DNA of 64,000 bases, taken from contig JANQPG010000102.1 of assembly GCA_028289545.1 (NCBI GenBank), positions 1 through 64,000 of the forward strand, given 5' to 3'. The position numbers and the translations under genes were made by a program. Source of the stretch: Woeseiaceae bacterium (GTDB lineage Bacteria > Pseudomonadota > Gammaproteobacteria > Steroidobacterales > Woeseiaceae). Below are positions 9,498 through 17,489 of the stretch, piece after piece (positions within the stretch are counted from its first letter, which is position 1; each line of letters opens with the position of its first letter). The notes beneath the pieces were generated by a model. The model was not told the origin of the DNA. It did no database searches and worked only from the letters and a program-made list of their open reading frames with translations.

Positions 9498-9878
9498 CTA
9501 CCACCGCCAGATCTGGTCGTAGCTTTCGAACAGGCCAGCGATCTCGGCGCGTGCTATGCGGCTCGGGCCGCTGATCTCGCCAATGCCGGTCAGGCCGATG
9601 TCGTGCGCGTCGTCATCGACGACGTACACCTTGACGTTTTTTTCTATCAGTCCGGCGATATCGCGCCCGATTCTTGGTGGCTGGGTTTGCCGCCAGCCGC
9701 CAAAACTCAAGCCCGCCGCGTCCTGGCGTTCCGCAATGTAGTTCACGGCGTTGCCGGTCAGGAGCACGTCGAAATCGCCGCCGGCTCCGGTCATCGCATG
9801 CGTCAGCCAGACGATCGTGTCGTCCTGCTCCTCGATCGTGGCCCGGTAGGCCGTGCTGATAATCTGCAAAACCTTCAT
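9498..9878 (-). CDS. DsrE-like small cytoplasmic protein (third of three)
   Basis: 126 residues from ATG 9878, preceded by AAGGAG at good spacing; a longer open frame covers this strand but belongs to another frame of the upstream gene. The sequence (MKVLQIISTAYRATIEEQ, then a DIAGLIEKNVKVYVVDDD segment) fits the Rossmann-like DsrE/DsrF fold. It lacks cysteine altogether, so it may be a structural subunit like TusC or TusB rather than a sulfur carrier. It follows the Cys-containing DsrE gene by 10 bases. Confidence 0.7.
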   Translation of the reverse strand: MKVLQIISTAYRATIEEQDDTIVWLTHAMTGAGGDFDVLLTGNAVNYIAERQDAAGLSFGGWRQTQPPRIGRDIAGLIEKNVKVYVVDDDAHDIGLTGIGEISGPSRIARAEIAGLFESYDQIWRW

Positions 9879-9888
9879 GCGAGGCTCC

Positions 9889-10302
9889 TTATGAAGTCGG
9901 GATGACAAGCGTGTTGTCGGAGCGCTTGGCAAAGTCGACGAGATCCGCCGGCGTCCCGCGGCGCACGCCGCTGACGCATTCCTCGGCGCCGCGCTCGTCG
10001 ACGCACAGGCCGCAGTTGGCCCAGTCGATCGACCCGCCGCGGCTTTCGGCCTCTGCAATGAGGGCGCCGACCCAGTCTTTGGGCAGCGGGTGGTTTTCTT
10101 CCTCTGTATCGTGGCCGTGGACGGCATTCGGGTGTTGCGTTTGGCGCGCGAAAGGCAGGTAGACCGCACCTTCATAGGCAAACACGTTGATGTCGTAACC
10201 CCGGCGCGCCGCGATATCCAGGAGACGCATTGCCGTCGTCGTGCGGGCGCTCTCGAAAGGCGCGTCCATGAGGACAAATGTCAGCATTGGTTTCTTTGCC
10301 AT
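9889..10302 (-). CDS. DsrE family protein with CxxC (TusD-like)
   Basis: 137 residues, DsrE/TusD-like alpha/beta fold. The motif NCGLC (Cys97, Cys100) with a third Cys at 109 occupies the region where TusD/DsrE carry the persulfide-accepting cysteine. Family members relay sulfane sulfur in tRNA thiolation or in dissimilatory sulfur oxidation. It is the middle gene of a three-gene minus-strand set of DsrE-like proteins (gaps 29 and 10 bases), so a TusBCD-like heteromer is plausible. No tusA, tusE or dsrC is nearby. Confidence 0.82.
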   Translation of the reverse strand: MAKKPMLTFVLMDAPFESARTTTAMRLLDIAARRGYDINVFAYEGAVYLPFARQTQHPNAVHGHDTEEENHPLPKDWVGALIAEAESRGGSIDWANCGLCVDERGAEECVSGVRRGTPADLVDFAKRSDNTLVIPTS

Positions 10303-10331
10303 GTTGTTGAGATTCCGTTTGAGCCGGATGG

Positions 10332-10652
10332 CTAGTGCCAGATCACCTTGTCACCGGCAGCCAACCTGTCGACGACAAAGTCGAGCGCCGTGCTCAGCAC
10401 GGACTCGTTGAGGCGAGCGGCGGATATGCCGCGCTCGCGAAGTGAAAACGAATCGGCCAGCAGCATGACGCCGGCGTCGCGTGCAGCCAGAAGCTCCGGC
10501 TTGTCTTCGCAGGCCGTCAGCACACCGTTTTGCACCATGAATACGGCAACCGTGTGCCCCTTGCTTGCGAGCTTCGCGCCCAGTTCGAAGCAGTAGTTCG
10601 CGTCACGAGCCTCGCGGTCGTTCCTGGACGCAATCAGTACGTAGTGATCCAT
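10332..10652 (-). CDS. DsrE family protein (first of three)
   Basis: 106 residues, DsrE-like: MDHYVLIASRNDREARDANY, then a helix with Cys21 and Cys48 in VLTACED. First gene of the operon, divergent from a NarL-type response regulator across a 124-base gap holding a palindrome. Probably a subunit of a small sulfur-relay or thiol-sensing complex with the two genes below it (inference). Confidence 0.8.
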   Translation of the reverse strand: MDHYVLIASRNDREARDANYCFELGAKLASKGHTVAVFMVQNGVLTACEDKPELLAARDAGVMLLADSFSLRERGISAARLNESVLSTALDFVVDRLAAGDKVIWH

Positions 10653-10706
10653 GCCCTTCCACCCATTTTTGAGGGCGGCGACTGTGCACGATCGGGGCCA
10701 CCTCGG

Positions 10707-10741
10707 GTGTCACGCGAACGAGTGTCACCTGTATAGGTGAC
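10707..10741. promoter_or_regulatory. Palindromic operator candidate between dsrE-like genes and response regulator
   Basis: GTCACCT (10724-10730) and AGGTGAC (10735-10741) form a perfect 7+4+7 inverted repeat. A further GTGTCAC copy at 10707-10713 repeats the one at 10722-10728, 15 bases apart. The position between divergent operons suits binding by the adjacent NarL-type regulator. Confidence 0.5.
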
Positions 10742-10776
10742 TTGCACGGTTAAACGGGGTCGTCTAAAACTGGTCC

Positions 10777-11409
10777 ATGAACCGATTGACCGTCATGATC
10801 GTCGAGGACCACGACGCAACGCGCCTGAGCCTCGTCGCCAAGGTGTCTACCGACCCCAAACTGAGCGTTGTCGCCGACGTCGGCACCCTGGCGGCCGCCA
10901 AGCGTGAGTTTGACCGCCTCAAACCCGACGTCCTGCTCGTCGACCTGGAACTGCCCGACGGCAGCGGCACGGAGCTGATCGGCCTGGCCAGCGGCCAGTC
11001 GCAAATCCTCGTGATTTCGGTATTTGGGGACGAAAAAAGGGTCGTCAGCGCCATTCGCGCCGGCGCCAGCGGTTACCTGTTAAAAGACGACGACGCCCGG
11101 GAGATCTCGGTTGCCATCCACCAGATCCTGAACGGCGAATCGCCGATCAGCCCGGCGATTGCCAGCCACCTGATTGCCCATTTCCAGCGCAACGCCGCCT
11201 CGCAAACGGACGTCAGCCTGTCGTTGAGGGAACAGGACGTGTTGATGCTGGCGTCGAAGGGTTACACCTACAACGAAATTGCGGAACTCATGAACGTGTC
11301 GGCCAATACGGTCGGAACCTATACGAAGCGCATTTACACCAAGCTCGAGGTCAACTCCAAGGCGGCTGCCGTCTACGAGGCGAAGCGCCTGGGGTTAATG
11401 GATGATTGA
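10777..11409 (+). CDS. NarL/FixJ-family response regulator
   Basis: 210 residues. Receiver domain 1-120 with acidic pocket Glu10/Asp11, phosphoacceptor Asp56 (LLVDLELP) and Lys in GYLLKDDD. C-terminal LuxR-type helix-turn-helix from about 145 (LSLREQDVLMLASKGYTYNE). Translationally coupled to the kinase gene, whose TTG start overlaps this stop by 4 bases. Likely targets are the divergent dsrE-like operon and itself (inference from context and the intergenic palindrome). Confidence 0.93.
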   Translation: MNRLTVMIVEDHDATRLSLVAKVSTDPKLSVVADVGTLAAAKREFDRLKPDVLLVDLELPDGSGTELIGLASGQSQILVISVFGDEKRVVSAIRAGASGYLLKDDDAREISVAIHQILNGESPISPAIASHLIAHFQRNAASQTDVSLSLREQDVLMLASKGYTYNEIAELMNVSANTVGTYTKRIYTKLEVNSKAAAVYEAKRLGLMDD

Positions 11410-13307
11410 CTGATGGACCATTGACCGATGGACAAGTGAAACCACCGGCAAGAACCCGCGCCGCCTGGCTGATTGCGATCGGCATCGTTCCGTTCATCAT
11501 TTTGCACATCGCACATCAGCTCGACACACCGAATCCGGTGCTCGATGAGTACCGGGTCGACACGATGCGCATCGTCGAATCGCACTCGCCAACGCCGCCC
11601 GTCGACGCACAATGGCGGGAGATCGATGCCGACACATACATCTCCGTGCCGATCCGTCGCGAGAACTTCAACAGCAGCTGGATTGCCATCGATTTAGCCG
11701 ACACTCCCCGCTACGCAGCCGGGGCGGCGCTTTACATGCGCTTGCCGGAGGCAAACGTCTCCGTGTATCTGGGCTCCCGGTACGTTGGATCGAGCGGCAG
11801 GATGCAGCGGCCTCTCCCGTTCTATGTGCGGCCGCTGCACTTTCCGCTGCCCGTCAGCACTGGGGCATCGCAACCGCCCGATACGCTCTATGTACGTCTG
11901 GCGCGCGAAGGCGGCTACATAACGCCCAACGACCTGTTCATCGGGCCGTCCGACACGCTCGGTGAAATCCACCGAACTGCGCGCTTTTACGGGCTCTGGC
12001 TGCCGGCAGCCGTTGTGACGATCATGTTTGGGCTTGCGTCCTCTCTGCTCGTTCTCTATTTCGTGGGCCGGCGCGAGTTCACCGACTACGGCGTTTACGG
12101 CATCTACGGCGTGATTGTCGTCATCTGGTCGATCAACACGATGATGGCGCTCATCGACCACATCCCGATACACCATTGGACGTTTTTTGCCCTGCTCTAC
12201 CTGTCGCTCTGGTGGGTCATCCTGTCACCCATGTTTGCGAATCGTTTCTTCAGACTCAAACTCAAGTGGCTGGAGAGGAGCGTCATTGCGCTGGGACTCG
12301 TGCTTACGGCGCCGCTTGTGCTGTATCTGATCCAACACGACATCTATGCCCTGTACCGCTACTACGCATTCATCTGGGTACCCTTCATATTGCTGTGCTC
12401 GCTGGTCGTGTTTGTGCAGTACACCTACGCAAGCTGGCGCTACTGGTCCGTCGAAAGCATTGGCCTCTATGTCGTCGGCATCATGGGCCTCGTGTTCGGT
12501 ATCCGTGACTATCTGTTCGACTTCACGACCTGGATTCCGGGGACGACGTTTTACATTCGCTATGTCGGCATCACACATATAGCGTTCATCAACCTCGTCA
12601 TTGTGTATCGCTACGTGCGATCCTCGCGCGATCTCGTCACGCTCAACAACGACCTCGAGCAGCGTGTCCAGCAGAAAGCACGCGAACTCGAAGCCGGCTA
12701 CGAGCAGAGGCGCCTTTTCGAACGCGAACGAACCCTGTCGCAGGAACGCGACCGGCTAATGCGCGACATGCACGACGGCCTCGGCGGCCAGCTCATTCAG
12801 GCGCTTGCCATGAGTGAGAAGGACAACAGCGACACCGAGCTGAAAGAGTCTCTGGAACGGGCGCTGGTCGACCTTCGCCTGATCGTGGATTCGATTGCGC
12901 CGGCCAACAACGACCTGATTTCGCTACTGGCTTCGTTTCGGCACCGCTCCAAGCGCGTTTGGGAGCGAAGCGGCGTCCGCCTGCATTGGGATATGGGCGA
13001 CATTCCGGCTACCTCGCTGTGGCCCGAGCAAACGCTCAACCTGCTGCGGATTTTGCAGGAAGCCTCGACCAACGCGCTGCGTCACGGAGATGCCCGGAAC
13101 ATCGCCATCAGCACCCGCCTCGTCGACGATCGCATTCGCATCGAAATTGTCGACGACGGCAAGGGTTTCGATCCCGAGTCGGTCGAAAAGGGGTTTGGGC
13201 TCGGCAACATGCGGCGGCGCGCTGACGACGCCGGGCTCAACCTCGGTATCGAATCGAGCGACGCCGGTACGCGCGTTGCCATCGAATTGCCGGTGGACAG
13301 CTGGTAG
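11406..13307 (+). CDS. NarX/DesK-type sensor histidine kinase with 7TM sensor
   Basis: 633 residues from TTG 11406 (GTG 11436 is the alternative; there is no early ATG). One N-terminal membrane helix at about 20-36, a periplasmic beta-rich domain at 45-190, then about seven membrane helices at 195-400, the layout of 7TMR-DISM receptors. A coiled coil leads into HisKA_3 with MRDMHDGLGG (phosphorylated His456) and an HATPase domain (ASTNALRHG, DDGKGFD, GFGLGNMRRR). Cognate partner of the overlapping response regulator. Ligand unknown. Confidence 0.93.
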   Translation: MTDGPLTDGQVKPPARTRAAWLIAIGIVPFIILHIAHQLDTPNPVLDEYRVDTMRIVESHSPTPPVDAQWREIDADTYISVPIRRENFNSSWIAIDLADTPRYAAGAALYMRLPEANVSVYLGSRYVGSSGRMQRPLPFYVRPLHFPLPVSTGASQPPDTLYVRLAREGGYITPNDLFIGPSDTLGEIHRTARFYGLWLPAAVVTIMFGLASSLLVLYFVGRREFTDYGVYGIYGVIVVIWSINTMMALIDHIPIHHWTFFALLYLSLWWVILSPMFANRFFRLKLKWLERSVIALGLVLTAPLVLYLIQHDIYALYRYYAFIWVPFILLCSLVVFVQYTYASWRYWSVESIGLYVVGIMGLVFGIRDYLFDFTTWIPGTTFYIRYVGITHIAFINLVIVYRYVRSSRDLVTLNNDLEQRVQQKARELEAGYEQRRLFERERTLSQERDRLMRDMHDGLGGQLIQALAMSEKDNSDTELKESLERALVDLRLIVDSIAPANNDLISLLASFRHRSKRVWERSGVRLHWDMGDIPATSLWPEQTLNLLRILQEASTNALRHGDARNIAISTRLVDDRIRIEIVDDGKGFDPESVEKGFGLGNMRRRADDAGLNLGIESSDAGTRVAIELPVDSW

Positions 13308-13338
13308 CACGAAAGCGGTTTCGAGATAGATTCCGGTC

Positions 13339-14649
13339 CTAATTGAACACTAGCCGGAACGTGCTGCCGCCAGCGCCCGTCTCGACCGCAATCTCGCCAT
13401 TGTGCGCGCTCATGATCTGCCGGCTAAGCGACAGGCCCACGCCGCTGCCGTCCCGCTTCGTCGTGAAGAACGGTATGAAAATCTGGTCGAGTTCCGCTTC
13501 CGGGATGCCCGGGCCGTTGTCTTCGACGCTAATAATCACCCGACTCAGATCGAGACGGGCCGAAAGGCGAATACTCCGATCCTCCTGAGCGGCAACTGCC
13601 TCCCCTGCGTTCTTGACAACGTTGATCAGCACCTGATCGAGCAGCTGCCTGTCGGCAAACACTTCCAGCGTCTCGGGGACAACCTCCACTGAGATGTTCA
13701 CGCCGGGCATGCTGCCTTCCATGAGCCTGGCCACGTGCTGCAGCGCGTCGAGCACGCTGACGTCGGCCGGCACCGGCTCGGGCACGTGCAGGAGTTCGCG
13801 ATAGCGCGACACAAAATCGATCATGCCTTCGCTGCGCCGGCCTATGGTGGTCACGGCTTCCCGGACATCGTCCTCGGCGCGCGGATCGCCGAGCATGCCG
13901 ACGGCCGTTTGCGCAAGCGACGTGATCGGCGTCAACGTGTTCATGATCTCGTGAGTCAGCACACGAATGAGGTTTCTCCAGGCGCTGGACTCCCGGGCCG
14001 ACAACTCGCCCGACAGGTTTTCGATGGAATACAGCCGCTCCAAGCCGTCGGGTACGCGGATTTCGGTCACGGCAACGCGCAGCTCGACGGGTATTCCACG
14101 TATGCTGGTCTGCAGCATGCGCTGCTGGCCTGCTTCGATGCCGGCCAGGGTAGCGGGTAGTGCCGGATCCAGCGCGGCCAGTTCGCGAATATTGCCGAGC
14201 GTTGGCAGACCGGTCAGGCGGCGCGCCGGGTTGTTGACGAGCGACATGGAGCCGTCCTGACGCACGGCAAAGAAGGCGACGGGCACGTGTCGAATGACCG
14301 TGTCCAGATAACCGGCCTTGAGATCGCGATCCGCTTTTGCGTCCTGAAAACGTTCGATAACCCGATTGAACGCATCTTTGAGCTCTGCGTCGACGTCCTC
14401 CTCGATGAAGCGGCGCGTGAAGTCCTCGTAGTTGACGGTTGCGAAGAAATCTTCGAGCGCATTGACGTGCCGGTGCACCGAATGGATCAGCCCGACCACC
14501 TGCGCAACAACAACGGCGCCCAGAACCAGCGGAACGGCAATGTATCTGGCCGTGAGTACGCTCAGTACAAGTGCGCCGATGCTCAGGCCGAGCAACACGA
14601 CCTGCACAACGGTAAACAGGCGGAAGCGCGCACGCAGCCGTTGCTTCAC
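13339..14649 (-). CDS. NtrY-like membrane sensor histidine kinase
   Basis: 436 residues from a GTG start overlapping the regulator's stop (GTGA). Two membrane helices at about 13-32 and 37-55 with almost no periplasmic loop, so it senses within or across the membrane. A PAS-like domain lies at 115-215, then HisKA with LTHEIMNTLTP (His233), and HATPase with N box and DNGPGIP. The close linkage with an NtrC-family regulator and a divergent ABC exporter indicates control of that exporter. Confidence 0.93.
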   Translation of the reverse strand: MKQRLRARFRLFTVVQVVLLGLSIGALVLSVLTARYIAVPLVLGAVVVAQVVGLIHSVHRHVNALEDFFATVNYEDFTRRFIEEDVDAELKDAFNRVIERFQDAKADRDLKAGYLDTVIRHVPVAFFAVRQDGSMSLVNNPARRLTGLPTLGNIRELAALDPALPATLAGIEAGQQRMLQTSIRGIPVELRVAVTEIRVPDGLERLYSIENLSGELSARESSAWRNLIRVLTHEIMNTLTPITSLAQTAVGMLGDPRAEDDVREAVTTIGRRSEGMIDFVSRYRELLHVPEPVPADVSVLDALQHVARLMEGSMPGVNISVEVVPETLEVFADRQLLDQVLINVVKNAGEAVAAQEDRSIRLSARLDLSRVIISVEDNGPGIPEAELDQIFIPFFTTKRDGSGVGLSLSRQIMSAHNGEIAVETGAGGSTFRLVFN

Positions 14650-16019
14650 AGCTTGAACTTCTCGATGCGGCGGTACAGGGCCGCGCGGGTGATACCCAAC
14701 GTCCCGGCAGCCTGCGAGATGTTGCCGCCGGCGTTTCGGATAGCCGTTTCCACGAGCATACGTTCGTTCTGCTCCAGGTTGAGCGTCTGCCCCGCCGGGC
14801 TGTTGGGCGATTCGTCGTTCGATCTTTGGGTCGATGTGCGGAGCGGCGGCGCAAAACTGAAGTCCGCCGCCGTCATGACGTCGCCCTCGCCGAGCAACAC
14901 GGCGCGCTCGACGGCGTGTGACAGCTCGCGGACGTTGCCGGGCCAGTGATGGGCTTCGAGTGCAGCCAGTGCGTCGGGCGACAGTGCCCTTTCGGGCAGG
15001 CGATACTTGCGGGATGCCGCCTTCACAAAGTGCCCGACCAGTGCGGGAAGATCTTCCAGGCGCTCACGAAGCGGCGGCAATCGAACTTCGATCGTGTTGA
15101 TTCGATAGAGCAAATCCTCTCGAAAAGCCCCCTTGCGAACAAGTTCCTCGAGCGGTTGATTCGTCGCTGCAATCAGGCGAACGTCGACCGACATCGGCTG
15201 GTCGCTACCGAGCGGCGTAACCTCGCGTGCTTCGAGCGCGCGAAGAAGCTTGGCCTGCAGCGGCAGCGGCAGATTGCCGATCTCATCGAGGAACAGCGTG
15301 CCGCCGTTCGCGGCCTGGAATCGTCCGGCCCGATCCTCCCGCGCGTCGGTGAACGCACCCGCGCGGTGGCCGAACAGCTCGCTTTCGAACAGGTTTTCCG
15401 ACACGGCCCCGAGGTCGACCGTCACGAGCATCTTGCCTGCACGGCTCGACTGTCGATGCAGGGCCTCTGCAATCAGCTCCTTGCCGGTGCCGTTCTCGCC
15501 TCGAACCAACACGGTTGCGTCCGTAGGCGCCACCCGTGCAACCACTTTCAGCACCTCCCGCATCGGCGCCGAATCCGCCACCATGTCGGTAGGGGGTGAC
15601 GGCTCACTCAATGCGTTCACGGTAGCGCGCGTGCGGCGCAGCTCGGCGGCAACCCGCAGTGTCGCCAGCAACTTGTCGTTTTGCCACGGCTTCAGGACAA
15701 AATCGGCTGCACCGTCGCGCATTGCCTTGACCGCCGTGTTCAGGTCGCCAAACGCGGTCATCAGTATGACCACGGCATCGGGATCCCGCTTGAGGATGAC
15801 GTTCAGCCAGTGCAAACCCTCGGCGCCGGTATTACGGCCAATGGCGAAATTCATGTCGACGAGAAACACGTCGATACGCTCGGCGGCCATCAGACCCTCG
15901 AGGTCTTCCGGATTTTCCGTGGTCAACACCCGCAGATAGTGTTTCTTGAGCAGCATGCGCGCCGCGGTCAACACGTCGGGGTCGTCGTCCACGACCAGCA
16001 CGGTGGCTTGGGAAGTCAT
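14646..16019 (-). CDS. NtrC-family sigma-54-dependent response regulator (GAFTDA variant)
   Basis: 457 residues from ATG 16019. Receiver at 1-120 (Asp55 in FLVDMNF), AAA+ domain with Walker A GENGTGKE and LFLDEIG, C-terminal Fis-type helix-turn-helix (GGNISQAAGTLGITRAALYR). The sigma-54 contact loop reads GAFTDA instead of the canonical GAFTGA. A candidate sigma-54 promoter with an upstream palindrome and IHF site lies between this gene and the divergent exporter operon, which is its probable target. Confidence 0.93.
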   Translation of the reverse strand: MTSQATVLVVDDDPDVLTAARMLLKKHYLRVLTTENPEDLEGLMAAERIDVFLVDMNFAIGRNTGAEGLHWLNVILKRDPDAVVILMTAFGDLNTAVKAMRDGAADFVLKPWQNDKLLATLRVAAELRRTRATVNALSEPSPPTDMVADSAPMREVLKVVARVAPTDATVLVRGENGTGKELIAEALHRQSSRAGKMLVTVDLGAVSENLFESELFGHRAGAFTDAREDRAGRFQAANGGTLFLDEIGNLPLPLQAKLLRALEAREVTPLGSDQPMSVDVRLIAATNQPLEELVRKGAFREDLLYRINTIEVRLPPLRERLEDLPALVGHFVKAASRKYRLPERALSPDALAALEAHHWPGNVRELSHAVERAVLLGEGDVMTAADFSFAPPLRTSTQRSNDESPNSPAGQTLNLEQNERMLVETAIRNAGGNISQAAGTLGITRAALYRRIEKFKL

Positions 16020-16063
16020 GCGTCGAATGTAGCGCCAGAAGTGTCCGAAATCGATCACTGGTT

Positions 16064-16075
16064 TTCGATATCGAA
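16064..16075. promoter_or_regulatory. Candidate activator site for the NtrC-type regulator
   Basis: TTCGATATCGAA is a perfect 12-base palindrome centred about 86 bases upstream of the predicted sigma-54 start site, the usual distance for an enhancer-binding protein. It is embedded in a longer imperfect repeat beginning GTGTCCGA and ending TCGAACAC. Confidence 0.5.
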
Positions 16076-16099
16076 CACCGCACCCGGACGTGATTGGTT

Positions 16100-16112
16100 T
16101 AAATCATTGATT
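16100..16112 (-). promoter_or_regulatory. Candidate IHF site
   Basis: On the minus strand the sequence AATCAATGATTTA matches the IHF consensus WATCAANNNNTTR at every defined position. It lies in an AT-rich stretch between the palindrome and the -24/-12 promoter, where IHF bending normally assists sigma-54 activation. Confidence 0.55.
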
Positions 16113-16130
16113 TTATTAGATACCAAAACC

Positions 16131-16145
16131 GGCACGGGACTTGCT
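16131..16145 (+). promoter_or_regulatory. Sigma-54 (-24/-12) promoter of the ABC exporter operon
   Basis: GGCACGGGACTTGCT matches the consensus TGGCACGNNNNTTGCW except for the first base, with exact GG-N10-GC spacing. The predicted transcript start is about 16156. Confidence 0.7.
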
Positions 16146-16189
16146 CCATAAGGAGCATGAACACGCCTCGTACGAACCCCGGCGCCTCG

Positions 16190-17443
16190 ATGGACCGCAA
16201 AATCGAACGGAAAAGCCGCAAAGCCCTGTACGTCGTGGGCGGCATTGCCGCCGCGACCGCGCTGGCCCTGGTCGTCTGGCAATCCCGCAACTCGTCGACC
16301 TCGTACACGCTCGACGGCGAGCGTGTACGAACCGCTATCGTCGAAACCGGCGAGTTCGAGGACTACATTCCGCTGCGCGGCACGGTCGAGCCGGAACGCA
16401 GCGTGTTTCTCGACGCAATAGAAGGCGGTCGTGTCGAACGTGTGCTCGTCGACGACGGCGCATTGGTTACCGAAGGCCAGCCGATCATCGAACTCTCCAA
16501 TACCGCGCTGCAGCTCGACGTGATTGCGCGCGAGGCCGAAGTCAGCGAGCAGCTCAACAATCTGCGCAATACACAGCTGGCCATCGAGCAGAACCGCCTG
16601 TCGCTCAAGAGCGATCTCATCGAAATCGACTACCAGATCACGCGGCTGGGCCGGCTTGTGCAGCGCTACCAGGAACTCGAAGGCAACAAGTTCGTATCGA
16701 GAAACGAGTTCGAGGACGCGACCGACGAGCTCGAATACTGGAAGAACCGCCGCGTCGTCACGCGCGAAAGCCAGGCGCAGGACGAACGCATCCGGCTGGC
16801 ACAGATCGAGCAGCTCGAGGCATCGGTCGAGCAGCTCGAAAAGAACCTCGCGCTGGCCCGGGCCAATCTCGAAAACCTGCTGATACGTGCGCCGAGGGCC
16901 GGACAGCTCACGTCGCTAAACGCGGAGATTGGTGAATCGAAATCGCGCGGCGAGCGGCTCGGACAGATCGACGATATCGATCGGTTCAAGGCGACGGCGC
17001 TGGTCAACGAGTTTTATCTGAACCGGGTACGCGTCGGGCAACGCGCGACGCTCGACCTCGAAGGAGAGGACTTTGAGCTCGAGATCAGCAAGGTCTATCC
17101 GAACGTGCAGGCCTCACAATTCGAGATCGACCTGCGCTTCCTCACGGCCGCGCCCGAAAGAATCCGCCGCGGGCAAACGCTGCAGATGCAGCTTGTCCTC
17201 GGCGCCGCGGAAAGCGACACCGTTTTGCTGGCCAACGGCGCGTTCTACAACGACACGGGCGGCGCCTGGGTGTTCGTCCTGAACGCGGACCGGACCGTGG
17301 CCAAGCGCCGACAGGTGCAGCTCGGACGACGCAACGCCAGCAGCATCGAGGTCATCAGCGGCCTCGTCGACGGCGACGAGGTGATCGTCTCCTCATACGG
17401 CAGCTTCATTACCGTCGATCAACTGCGCATCGACGGCCAGTAA
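16190..17443 (+). CDS. Periplasmic adaptor (HlyD/MacA-like) of an ABC exporter
   Basis: 417 residues from ATG 16190. An earlier in-frame ATG at 16157 sits one base past the predicted sigma-54 start site, and its AAGGAG is only one base away, so 16190 (MDRKIERKS, the usual family start as I recall it) is preferred. One N-terminal membrane helix at about 12-30, a biotinyl-lipoyl half-domain, a long coiled-coil hairpin at about 110-230, then beta-barrel and membrane-proximal domains. It links the inner-membrane ABC permease to an outer-membrane channel; no TolC gene is nearby. Confidence 0.88.
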   Translation: MDRKIERKSRKALYVVGGIAAATALALVVWQSRNSSTSYTLDGERVRTAIVETGEFEDYIPLRGTVEPERSVFLDAIEGGRVERVLVDDGALVTEGQPIIELSNTALQLDVIAREAEVSEQLNNLRNTQLAIEQNRLSLKSDLIEIDYQITRLGRLVQRYQELEGNKFVSRNEFEDATDELEYWKNRRVVTRESQAQDERIRLAQIEQLEASVEQLEKNLALARANLENLLIRAPRAGQLTSLNAEIGESKSRGERLGQIDDIDRFKATALVNEFYLNRVRVGQRATLDLEGEDFELEISKVYPNVQASQFEIDLRFLTAAPERIRRGQTLQMQLVLGAAESDTVLLANGAFYNDTGGAWVFVLNADRTVAKRRQVQLGRRNASSIEVISGLVDGDEVIVSSYGSFITVDQLRIDGQ

Positions 17444-17489
17444 ATCGATCAAACCAAACGAATCGCACATACCTACCGGGGATAAACAC

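Noticed and set aside
9879..10277. Long minus-strand open frame continuous with the third DsrE-like gene
   Set aside because: It runs out of frame through the TusD-like gene; the conserved protein begins at 9878 with its own ribosome site.
13529..14854. 441-codon minus-strand frame overlapping the sensor kinase and regulator
   Set aside because: Arg/Ala-rich shadow of two conserved signalling genes.
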